Assembly (NCBI GenBank): GCA_965262665.1
Contig: CBDHFR010000004.1
Span: forward strand, 2,170,001 to 2,234,000
Direction: 5' to 3'
Length of the DNA: 64,000 bases
Origin: CBDBND01 sp965262665
GTDB lineage: Bacteria; Pseudomonadota; Alphaproteobacteria; Rhodospirillales; Rhodospirillaceae
Made by a program: the position numbers and the translations under genes
In this document: piece by piece, positions 55,667-63,282 of the stretch
How the letters are laid out: each line of letters starts with the position of its first letter
Numbering within the stretch: the first letter of the stretch is position 1
The notes under the pieces: generated by a model
Seen by the model: only the letters and a program-made list of their open reading frames with translations
Told to the model about the DNA's origin: nothing
Databases searched by the model: none

Positions 55667-56359
55667 ATGCCCGGATCTGACCCCGCCTCGTGCGCCTTTG
55701 CCTTTCGCCAGAGCGACGCCCCCGTGCCCTATGAGCAAGCGGTGGCTGAGATGGAGGCCCGGGTGGCCACCATCCACGCCGACAAGGCGCCTGAACTGTT
55801 GTGGTTCCTCGAACACCCACCGCTCTACACGGCCGGCACCAGCGCGCAAGCCTCGGACCTCATCGACCCGGACCGCTTCCCGGTATTCAAAACCGGGCGC
55901 GGCGGCCAGTACACCTATCACGGCCCCGGCCAGCGGGTGGCCTATGTGCTATTCGACCTGCGCCGGCACAAACAGGACGTGCGCTCCTATGTGCAGGCCT
56001 TAGAGGACTGGCTGATCCGCACCCTCGCCCACTTTGGTGTCACCGGCGAGTGCCGCGCCGACCGCATCGGCATCTGGGTCAAGCGACCATCTGGTCTCAT
56101 GGGTTATCCCCCGGGAGGAGAAGATAAGATCGGCGCTCTCGGTGTGCGGGTGCGCAGGTGGATCGCATTTCACGGTGTTGCCTTGAACGTCAACCCAGAC
56201 CTAGACCACTACGCCGGCATCGTCCCCTGCGGTGTGGCGCAGCATGGTGTGACGTCGCTTCAGGCTTTGGGAAAAGACCCCGACATGGCGGCAGTGGACA
56301 CCGCGCTCAAAGACGAATTCGAACAGACCTTCGGTGTGGCACTTCAGGCTGAACCCTAA
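55667..56359 (+). CDS. lipB: Octanoyl-[acyl carrier protein]:protein transferase
   Basis: 230 residues. ELLWFLEHPPLYTAGTSAQA, the RGGQYTYHGPGQRVAYVLFD motif, RIGIWVK, then the lysine loop DKIGALGVRVRRWIAFHGVA and the catalytic Cys in YAGIVPCGVAQHGVTSLQ. LipB moves octanoyl groups from ACP to lipoyl domains, the first step of lipoate synthesis. It is a core housekeeping gene and intact, which helps anchor this stretch as chromosomal. Confidence 0.96.
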   Translation: MPGSDPASCAFAFRQSDAPVPYEQAVAEMEARVATIHADKAPELLWFLEHPPLYTAGTSAQASDLIDPDRFPVFKTGRGGQYTYHGPGQRVAYVLFDLRRHKQDVRSYVQALEDWLIRTLAHFGVTGECRADRIGIWVKRPSGLMGYPPGGEDKIGALGVRVRRWIAFHGVALNVNPDLDHYAGIVPCGVAQHGVTSLQALGKDPDMAAVDTALKDEFEQTFGVALQAEP

Positions 56360-56362
56360 GCG

Positions 56363-56734
56363 CTACACATGCTGGTCAATGAGAATGGGATTGCCGTCGG
56401 GATCGAACACCATGCAGCTGGCTGGGCCGGATGTGGTTTCGTCGGCTTCGCTGGCCAATGCAATGCCGTCGGCCTTGAGCCGCTTCTGTATATCCCTAAC
56501 ATCGGTGAATGAGTCGAGTGTTTGTCCCTCCGCGTCCCAACCCGGATTGAACGTCAGCGTGTTCTTTTCGAACATGCCCTGAAACAGGCCGATTACGCAG
56601 CTTGGGCTTTTTAAAATGAGCCAGCCCTGGCTAGAATCCCCACCGAACGCCTCAAATCCGAGTTTTTCGTAGAACGCTTGCGAAACGGCAAGGTCCTTGA
56701 CGGCTAAGCTGAGGGAAAAGTTTCCGAGATCCAT
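56363..56734 (-). CDS. VOC family protein, single domain
   Basis: 123 residues from the ATG at 56734 (GGAG upstream). DLGNFSLSLAVKDLAVSQAF, YEKLGFEAFGGDSSQGWLIL, LTFNPGWDAEGQTLDSFTDV and MVFDPDGNPILIDQHV. Resembles bleomycin-resistance/PhnB-type VOC proteins. The canonical metal His at the first strand is absent, so it may bind rather than catalyse. It overlaps the end of the binding-protein gene by 31 bases. Confidence 0.85.
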   Translation of the reverse strand: MDLGNFSLSLAVKDLAVSQAFYEKLGFEAFGGDSSQGWLILKSPSCVIGLFQGMFEKNTLTFNPGWDAEGQTLDSFTDVRDIQKRLKADGIALASEADETTSGPASCMVFDPDGNPILIDQHV

Positions 56735-57773
56735 TGCCTTAACTCCCACAGCCAGTTTTCTTCCCGGCTGATCCGTTCCGCCAAGTCGTAGTGACGGCCA
56801 AGCTCGTGAATGGATAAATCGTCTTCCTTGAAGTCGCCGAGCGCAGCCAAAGCAGTATTCGGTTTCAGGCCAGGCAAGATGGGGTGATCCTTGGACCCGT
56901 CCGCGTACAAGCGCTACACCGTCGGCCACACCATGTATTCCATCAGCCGTAACGCATCATTGCGATGTGCGGTTGCTTTGGTCATAGCAAAGCCGCTTAT
57001 GTTGACGTGGACCCCCCCCGGCCTTCTTGCTCCAGATAGACCATGCCGACTGCATCGAGGATGCGTTTGGTTTCGGGATCGAGGGCTTGAGGAAACAGGC
57101 GGCCGTAGTAATAGCTGTTGCCGATGGCCACATCGCAAATGCCGTCGGCGATGCCCCGGATCTGCACGATATCGAGGTCGATGGGCTCCCGGGCGAAGTT
57201 GCCGACCAATCCTTTGACAAAGCGCCGCGTGGCCCGTTCGCCGTCATGGGCGATCATGGGCGACAGCATGGATTGGACGTAGATTTTGTTGCTCGGACGC
57301 ACACAGATCCGGCCTCTCCATTTATCATCGGACAGATCACCGTAGGTGCGCAGCTCCGTTGGATTGACCCGGTATCTGGAATAAAACGCGGTGCGTACCC
57401 ACTTGCTTAAGCCAAACCACCGGCCGTCGGGATGGCGGTACTTGGCCGGAACGGCTTCGATCAGCACGGCTGAGTCCACCGCCTGCAGCACATCTGCGTC
57501 AACAAGTTTGGCCAGCCGTTTGGCTTCCATGGTGAACACCACGTCCGCTTTGGGGTTCGCGTTTTCTTCCTTGAGGCGACTAAGAAGTTGCCCGGCCGTC
57601 ATGTATTCCACCGCTATGGGAACACCGGTCTCGTGCTCGAAGGCATCCAGTGCCGGTTGGATAAAAGTGGATGTGAGGTAGGAGTAAACCGTGAGACCGC
57701 GATGATTGTCGGCCTGCGCGGGTGCGGCAAAAATTATTAAGACCGCGAAACTCAGCAATAAACGTCTCATCAC
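56704..57773 (-). pseudogene. Ferric-iron-type ABC binding protein (AfuA/FutA-like), frameshift plus nonsense
   Basis: Signal peptide MRRLLLSFAVLIIFAAPAQA. LTVYSYLTSTFIQPALDAFE, YMTAGQLLSRLKEENANPKA, SKWVRTAFYSRYRVNPTELR and AIGNSYYYGRLFPQ (Tyr pair typical of Fe3+ ligands). The frame breaks at a run of eight C (57012-57019), continues as VHVNISGFAMTKATAHRNDA, meets TAG at 56914-56916 where relatives have Gln, then RLYADGSKDHPILPGLKPNT to the end. No permease genes adjacent. Confidence 0.85.
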
Positions 57774-57788
57774 GCCCCCATTAAATTG

Positions 57789-58676
57789 TCAGTGGTCCGC
57801 ACTCGCCAATAGCGCAGCGGTATCGCCAAACACATCGGGATGATGCTTGTTGGTCATTTCCACATAATAGGGCGGATATTCTTCCACAGACGCATAGCGG
57901 CCGCCGGTGGCCGTGCCGAACAGGTGGCCCGGGTGGCCGGCCATCTTGAGCCAAGGGCGCCAGGTGACAATGCCGTTGAAGTGGGTGCTGTCGTTGGCCA
58001 GCATGACCTCCGGATTGGCAACGTCGGCGGCTTTGGCACGGTAGGTGGTGACTTCGTTGTAGTGGAATTGCGGCCCGGTGAAGTCGTCAGGCGTGCCTGC
58101 GTGGATCTCTTCCACCAAGATGACCATATCGTTTGCAATGCGGGGCGGAATGAAGCGATGGCTGATATCCATGCCTGCTAAGGCGGGGTTATCTGACGGT
58201 ATCTCGCGGCCGTCGATGCCGATGATCAACTTGCTCGGCCCCATGCGTGTGTGTGGCACCTCCACGGTCTCGCCGGTGTAGGGATTGTCGAAGGTCTCCA
58301 TAACCTCGCCAGTTTCCCAATCGGTGAAGTATGCCACCTCGAAGCTGACGCCCTCATAGCGCCATTCGTCGAGTTGCTTATAACGGGCCATGGTGCCGGC
58401 GAGCACGCCATACAGGGGTGTGATCTTATTGTTGACCACACCGTAATAGAGGCCTTTGACGCCGCCCATGACGATGCGGTCGTCCATGGAGGCGCGTATC
58501 TTGATCAGTGCTTTCATGCGATCTTCCCGTGTGGAGAAGTCGAGCTCAGTTTCATGGCTGGCGGCCTGGGCGGTTGACGCACGGGCGGCCACTAATCCGG
58601 CAGCCCCAATCCCGCCTAACCCCCCAAGCAAAGACCTGCGGGATACGCTGCTCATCATTGGATCAAAGTCAGTCAT
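57789..58676 (-). CDS. DUF1838 family protein, copy 4, intact
   Basis: 295 residues; the only full-length exported copy here. Tat signal (SSVSRRSLLGGLGGIGAAGL, then AQA). Core ELDFSTREDRMKALIKIRAS, GGVKGLYYGVVNNKITPLYG, AYFTDWETGEVMETFDNPYT and VPHTRMGPSKLIIGIDGREI. C-terminus FHYNEVTTYRAKAADVANPE, TWRPWLKMAGHPGHLFGTAT, EYPPYYVEMTNKHHPDVFGD. Function unknown. 24 bp after the shorter paralogue at 58701 and 15 bp before the binding protein, so the three are probably one operon. Confidence 0.9.
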   Translation of the reverse strand: MTDFDPMMSSVSRRSLLGGLGGIGAAGLVAARASTAQAASHETELDFSTREDRMKALIKIRASMDDRIVMGGVKGLYYGVVNNKITPLYGVLAGTMARYKQLDEWRYEGVSFEVAYFTDWETGEVMETFDNPYTGETVEVPHTRMGPSKLIIGIDGREIPSDNPALAGMDISHRFIPPRIANDMVILVEEIHAGTPDDFTGPQFHYNEVTTYRAKAADVANPEVMLANDSTHFNGIVTWRPWLKMAGHPGHLFGTATGGRYASVEEYPPYYVEMTNKHHPDVFGDTAALLASADH

Positions 58677-58700
58677 GTATTTTGCCTCTTTGTTTTATTT

Positions 58701-59162
58701 CTATTCACGTCTGTCTTGCCGTGGTCCATAAAGAATAGCCATGGGGTCATGCAAAACGTCCGCGTGATATTTTTCGGTCAACTCCAAATAATAGGGTGGG
58801 AAGTCCTCGACCCGTGCCACCCGCGTACCCGAGCCCCGGCCCATATTCATCGCATCTATACCGTCCATGGCGTTCCACGGCGAGAACCCGACAATGCTTT
58901 GATATTGGATGGACGTGGGCACTGTCGCCATATCCGGTTTTTCTAGATCCGAGATCTTGGCGTTGTAGGTGGTCATTTCGTTGTAGCGGAAGGGCACCGG
59001 CCCGGTGCCGTCGATGGCACCGCGCATTTTCAACACCGTAGTGAGAAGCGCTGCCGGGTCTGTGATATTGAGCGCTACGGTGACCGTCCGGCCCATCCCA
59101 AGGACTGCTAGGCTCGCCGCGGCACCGCCGAGGGCTAAGCGACGGGAAACAGTGTTGGTCAT
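58701..59162 (-). CDS. DUF1838 family protein, copy 5, with in-frame internal deletion
   Basis: 153 residues. Signal NTVSRRLALGGAAASLAVLG, core start LNITDPAALLTTVLKMRGAI, then directly GPVPFRYNEMTTYNAKISDL and the normal C-terminus (VGFSPWNAMDGIDAMNMGRG, DFPPYYLELTEKYHADVLHD). Against copy 4 about 130 residues between the first and last blocks are absent without loss of frame. ATG at 59162 after AAAGGGG. It may be a stable mini-form or a decayed copy. Confidence 0.85.
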   Translation of the reverse strand: MTNTVSRRLALGGAAASLAVLGMGRTVTVALNITDPAALLTTVLKMRGAIDGTGPVPFRYNEMTTYNAKISDLEKPDMATVPTSIQYQSIVGFSPWNAMDGIDAMNMGRGSGTRVARVEDFPPYYLELTEKYHADVLHDPMAILYGPRQDRRE

Positions 59163-59261
59163 GTCTGCCCCTTTTCTGATTAGGGCTGCATCAGACCGAA
59201 GGGAACGCCGGGCGTCCATGACCCGATCTGCGGGACTTTCACACAGTGGTTAGACATACGC

Positions 59262-59474
59262 TTACTGGGGACGGCCGATGGGATCCTCGCGGTTGGGCAT
59301 GGAGCGTTCGGGCCCCTGGGAAGGATCGGACTGGGTCCGGCCGCAGTGAACATCCTGTTTGCACCAGCTTTTGACGCCGCCAGCAACGAACTGCGCGGGA
59401 TCTGAGCAACCAGCCAGAATCAACATGAGCGTGACAGTTGAGATAGTCCGGATAAATATTTTAGGTCTCAACAT
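59262..59474 (-). CDS. Small lipoprotein, 70 aa
   Basis: Lipobox signal LRPKIFIRTISTVTLMLILA-GC; short mature tail with two more Cys (SWCKQDVHCGRTQ) and a polar end. IS5 copy 2 ends 13 bp upstream of the ATG, so the gene has lost its own promoter and most of its leader and may be silent or driven from the IS. Confidence 0.6.
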   Translation of the reverse strand: MLRPKIFIRTISTVTLMLILAGCSDPAQFVAGGVKSWCKQDVHCGRTQSDPSQGPERSMPNREDPIGRPQ

Positions 59475-59487
59475 ACTTTCTGTCTTA

Positions 59488-60394
59488 GAGGCCGTTTCGA
59501 AAGGGGTTGAGTGGCCGGTGTCGATGTGATTCCAGGAAGGTTGCTGAAACCGATCTGGAGCCGCCATGTGGACGCCGACCACCCGAGAGCAGCATAGCCG
59601 CAAGGCGCTGCGTTATCAGACTGATTTGACCGATGCGGAGTGGGTTGTGATCGAGCCTCATTTGCCTCCGGCTCATGGCACGGGACGGCCCCGGTCATGG
59701 CCGATGCGAGAGATCGTCAACGGCATTTTCTACGTGATGCGGGCTGGCTGCCCTTGGCGCTTGCTGCCAAGCGATTTACCACCGTGGGGCACGATCTATC
59801 GCTGGTTCGCTAAGTTCCGCGACGACGGCCTCCTTGAGAAGATCAACCACTTTCTGGTCATGGCCGATCGCGAGCGGGTCGGACGCGAGGCCAGCCCGAG
59901 CGGCGCGATTATCGACAGCCAGAGCGTCAAGACGACCGAGGCTGGTGGCCCCCGCGGCTACGATGCGGGCAAGAAGATCAAGGGGCGCAAGCGCCACGCG
60001 CTGGTCGACACCGACGGGCGCGGCCTCGTGCTCGAGGCGCATCCGGCGAGTATCCAGGACCGCGATGGTGGCGGGCCGCTGCTGTGCGCCTCACGCGGCT
60101 CGTTTCCGTTCATCGAGAAGGTCTTTGCCGACAGCGGCTACGCCGGCGAGAAGGTCGCCACGGCCACCATGATCGCCGTCGAGATCGTGCGCAAAAGCCC
60201 CGATCAGGTCGGCTTCGCCGTCCAACCGCGCCGCTGGGTCGTGGAGCGCTTCTTCGCCTGGATCAACCGCAACCGGCGACTGGCAAAGGACTTCGAGGCC
60301 ACCATCGCCTCGGCCCGCGCCTTCCTCTACGCCGCCTCCGTCATGCTCCTCGTCCGCAGATTGGCCCGAGCCGCATGACTTTCGAAACCGACTC
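59488..60394 (+). mobile_element. IS5-family element, copy 2 (907 bp)
   Basis: Same length and ends as copy 1, with its own TTA duplication (59485-59487, 60395-60397). It landed in the short divergent promoter region between a lipoprotein gene and the DUF2975/XRE pair. Opposite orientation to copy 1. Confidence 0.95.
59566..60378 (+). CDS. IS5-family transposase, copy 2
   Basis: 270 residues, the same as the protein at 1706 except D for A in LTDAEWVV. Intact. Confidence 0.95.
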   Translation: MWTPTTREQHSRKALRYQTDLTDAEWVVIEPHLPPAHGTGRPRSWPMREIVNGIFYVMRAGCPWRLLPSDLPPWGTIYRWFAKFRDDGLLEKINHFLVMADRERVGREASPSGAIIDSQSVKTTEAGGPRGYDAGKKIKGRKRHALVDTDGRGLVLEAHPASIQDRDGGGPLLCASRGSFPFIEKVFADSGYAGEKVATATMIAVEIVRKSPDQVGFAVQPRRWVVERFFAWINRNRRLAKDFEATIASARAFLYAASVMLLVRRLARAA

Positions 60395-60415
60395 TTACGA
60401 TAATTTTTATCGTAA
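60395..60415. promoter_or_regulatory. Palindromic operator candidate
   Basis: TTACGATAA and TTATCGTAA are perfect 9-bp arms around TTT, flanked by C and G that extend the match to 10. It lies 11 bp before the DUF2975 start and is likely bound by the XRE regulator encoded at 61008. IS5 copy 2 inserted exactly at its edge, and the TTA duplication is its first three bases, so the palindrome is preserved. Confidence 0.6.
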
Positions 60416-60426
60416 GCAATAAACAA

Positions 60427-60997
60427 ATGCGGGAAAAATCCATGAATGAGCCCTCTCTCCGCCTCGCACGAATTGCCCGGGTCAGCGGAATTATCGCCAC
60501 GATTTGCGGCATTCTTTTGATCATGCTGCCAATTTTTTTAGGTTCGCTGTCCTTTGCCTTCCCGAAATTTCTATTGATGCAGCCAGTTGCCGATCTTTTT
60601 CCCCAGCTCAATCCGGAAGATCTGTCCACGCAAACCAAAGCCGCCGCATTTGGCGCCATTATGGTGAATACACTTCCCATGCTTTGGGTGTTGTGGACGG
60701 CCCGCCCGTCTCTTGTTCCAGGGTTATGCCACGGGTGCGGTTTTTACCATCGCGGCAACACGGCGAATCAAACAGATAGCCCTTGCCCTGCTCTCCATGA
60801 TCCTCATTCGTCCATTGGGCAACGCACTCTTTTCGCTCGCTTTGTCCATTGATATGCCCGAGGGACAGAAACATCTCGTCTTCCGGTTGGGCAGTGACGA
60901 GGTGTGGATCGGACTGACCGGTGCCATGGTTCTTGTCACCGCCTGGATTATGGGCGAAGCCGCGGCCATGGCTGAAGAAAACAAGTCGTTCGTGTAG
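60427..60997 (+). pseudogene. DUF2975 membrane protein, one frameshift
   Basis: N-terminal frame: SLRLARIARVSGIIATICGI, LLIMLPIFLGSLSFAFPKFL, GAIMVNTLPMLWVLWTAR. After one extra C near 60700: FQGYATGAVFTIAATRRIKQ, IALALLSMILIRPLGNALFS and WIGLTGAMVLVTAWIMGEAA. Four membrane segments in all, the DUF2975 layout. These proteins usually sit beside a small XRE regulator, as here. Confidence 0.75.
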
Positions 60998-61007
60998 GAC
61001 CCAAGCT

Positions 61008-61214
61008 TTGCCCATTCGCGTCACCTTGGATCAAGTTCTCGTCGACCGCGGCATGACGGCGCGGGAATTGGCGCAGGAGGTGGGCATCACCGAAGCCAAT
61101 ATGTCGCTCCTGCGCACGAGCAAAGTGCGCGGGGTGCGTTTCCAGACCCTGGAAAAGATCTGCGAAGTTCTGGACTGCGAGCCCGGAGACCTACTGGATT
61201 ACGAACTAAACTAG
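61008..61214 (+). CDS. Cro/CI-type XRE regulator (YozG-like)
   Basis: 68 residues, TTG start at 61008, 10 bp after the DUF2975 stop. HTH_26/XRE domain: VTLDQVLVDRGMTARELAQE, VGITEANMSLLRTSKVRGVR, FQTLEKICEVLDCEPGDLLD. The family partners with DUF2975 membrane proteins and likely autoregulates through the palindrome at 60395. Confidence 0.88.
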   Translation: MPIRVTLDQVLVDRGMTARELAQEVGITEANMSLLRTSKVRGVRFQTLEKICEVLDCEPGDLLDYELN

Positions 61215-61293
61215 TTGGAACACCGGCAGGCACGATAAGAACTCGACTCATGCATGCCAGGAATAGAAGCGACATACTTGAAGGAGATCAATT

Positions 61294-61385
61294 TTGACAA
61301 ATGATATGGATGCGAAAATCAAAGCGGCCCTGGAGCAAGAGGAACGTGAAATTCTTGCGCGATTTGGTGACGAGCCTGAGCTGCT
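61294..61385 (+). pseudogene. Start of a gene cut by IS630
   Basis: TTG at 61294 behind a strong AAGGAG. TNDMDAKIKAALEQEEREIL then ARFGDEPELL, and the frame enters IS630 DNA. The opening resembles DUF6768-type small membrane proteins by pattern only. A short possible tail lies beyond the IS (62174-62215). Confidence 0.45.
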
Positions 61386-62171
61386 TATACCAACAGTCAT
61401 TGAATTTGACCTTCGTGTGCCCATTTGCGCATACCAATCGACATGATTTTCCAGGGCTTGTCGATGAGCTTGTTCCAGGCGTGGCATGCCGCATCGACGA
61501 TGTCTTCGTAACTGTCGAAGACGCGGTTCGACAGGTAGGTCTTCCAATGGCCATGGGGTATGGCGGCCCGGCACCGTTCGCCTTTGCGCGACCATCCCCG
61601 CAGCCGCGCCATCTTCATCGACGCGCCGGTCTCGTCGATGAAGATCAGCCGTTCCGGAGCGAGCCCTGCCTGGCCTTCGAACCAGAGCCGGCGCCGCGCG
61701 AGCACGTCCGGGCGCCGCTGCTCCGCTGCATGGCCGGTCTTTTTTTGTGCGTCAGCCCGCGCTTGGCGAAGAAGTGCCAGACCGTCGACGGGCACACCCG
61801 AACCCCGTGCGACGCCGCCAGCTTCTCGCCAATCTCGGCCAGCGTCATAGCCTTGGTCTGCGCCACCAGAGCCAGGATAAAGGCCTCATGCGCATCCAGC
61901 TTCGAGCCCGGCGGTTGGCCCTGGCGGTCGGGCTCGATCGAGCCCGTCTCGCGCCAGCGCCGGCGCCAGTGGATCGCCGTCGCTGGCGCGACACGAAAAC
62001 GCGCCGCGGCCCCCCGTGCAGACAGACCCCAGTGACCGCCTCGACGACCCGCCGGCGAAGATCATTCCCGTAACAATGCCCCATGTCTGACACCAAATCG
62101 CCTCGGGATATAGAATCATGGAGTGGGACGCTTGGGAATCCCCTTCGATTCACAATTCAGTCAAACCGCTC
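61386..62171 (-). mobile_element. Hybrid IS630 element with broken transposase
   Basis: The right end is GAGCGGTTTGACTG against TA (62172-62173) and the left end TATACCAAC (61386), which belong to different IS630 subgroups. The transposase reads in several frames: EIGEKLAASHGVRVCPSTVW, FIDETGASMKMARLRGWSRK and AAIPHGHWKT, then jumps to YLSNRVFDSYEDIVDAACHA to 61397. The second Asp and Glu blocks are missing. Confidence 0.8.
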
Positions 62172-62281
62172 TAGCCGGTTCTGCCGCACGCGATGTCGTT
62201 GACGATGTCGAGTAATTGCCCAGCAGCCGTTTAGTGCCGGTCTTCAATCAGAAGCCACATCGTGTGACCAACGGATGATGT

Positions 62282-63244
62282 TTACCCCCACATCCGATCG
62301 CAGATTTCTACCCGCTCGCCTGCAGGGCCAAGAAAGGTGAAAGCCAACGCACCGCCGTAAGGTTCAGCGTCAATGGGTTGCGGATCTGAGAGAGCAGTGG
62401 CGAGTTCGCTTTCGGACACGCTACGGAAAACGGTATCAATGTCGCTGCAGCCATAGGTCGTCATGCAACTGCCGGGATCGAATGTGTCCACCACTGCCGG
62501 AAGGGGATCCATAACCGCTTTATCGAAGAGACGTATTTCGATTCCATCGAGACCGTATTTAGGAGCATCGCCCTTGTGGAGAATCAAGGTGGCGGGCGAT
62601 CCCGGAGGGATATCCCAAGTTTCGTAAAACAAACCTTCTGTCATGTCTTCGTCGAAGACAGCAATGAGACCTAACGTCTCTTCATAAAAGCGGCGGCAGG
62701 GGCCGTCTCTGTCCGCGTCCAAATGAACGTCGAAGATATGCCCTACAGGATTGGGAGAGTGCGGGAATGCGTAGTCCCGCGCTTCGGTCTTCGCCATCGT
62801 CAGCATGAAATGCGTGCCGCCGGGCGGGTAAACATAGAAATAGGTATGAATGTTGGCGCCGGCGTCGGTGAAGTCGATAGTCTTTGGTGCGCGGCCGACC
62901 GTGAAATCGGGATGGGCTTCAAGTTTCTCATGGAGCCCTTCAATATCTTCCATGACCACGATCTCAACACCGCTCCAACGGGTGCTCATGGGCGCAGCGC
63001 GTCTACGGTCTTCCCCGGTGACGACGCGAATCATGCCCCGGTCGGACCCTGGGGAGCGGAGCACAGCGAACGATCCGCCGGCGCTGCCCGGCGCGATGCC
63101 CCACAGAGATTCCAGGTGAGCGTCGATCACACCTTCGCACAGGGTTTCCCAACCAAAAACGTCCGACAATAACGCGGGCATGTGCTTGGAGTCCGAGCAG
63201 GCATAGGTCATGCAGGCTGGTGACGTGAGGACAGGTTTGGTCAT
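62282..63244 (-). CDS. Two-domain VOC family protein
   Basis: 320 residues, two or three VOC modules: TSPACMTYACSDSKHMPALL, VFGWETLCEGVIDAHLESLW; then VGHIFDVHLDADRDGPCRRF, YEETLGLIAVFDEDMTEGLF, and a C-terminal ALAFTFLGPAGERVEICDRM. His/Glu pairs in VGHIFDVHLD and RVEIC could bind metal. No signal peptide. Extradiol-dioxygenase-like or isomerase function is possible; substrate unknown. Confidence 0.88.
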   Translation of the reverse strand: MTKPVLTSPACMTYACSDSKHMPALLSDVFGWETLCEGVIDAHLESLWGIAPGSAGGSFAVLRSPGSDRGMIRVVTGEDRRRAAPMSTRWSGVEIVVMEDIEGLHEKLEAHPDFTVGRAPKTIDFTDAGANIHTYFYVYPPGGTHFMLTMAKTEARDYAFPHSPNPVGHIFDVHLDADRDGPCRRFYEETLGLIAVFDEDMTEGLFYETWDIPPGSPATLILHKGDAPKYGLDGIEIRLFDKAVMDPLPAVVDTFDPGSCMTTYGCSDIDTVFRSVSESELATALSDPQPIDAEPYGGALAFTFLGPAGERVEICDRMWG

Positions 63245-63282
63245 CGCGTACTCTCCGAATAAAACAGATTTATTTTACAGAT

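Noticed and set aside
36267..57773. Stop-codon reassignment as the cause of the in-frame stops
   Set aside because: TAA, TAG and TGA all end intact genes in this window, so recoding of TAA or TAG is not credible.
1690..60394. Composite transposon formed by the two IS5 copies
   Set aside because: Each copy has its own TTA duplication. A composite unit would have one shared pair at the outer ends, and the interior holds lipB and tRNA-Leu.
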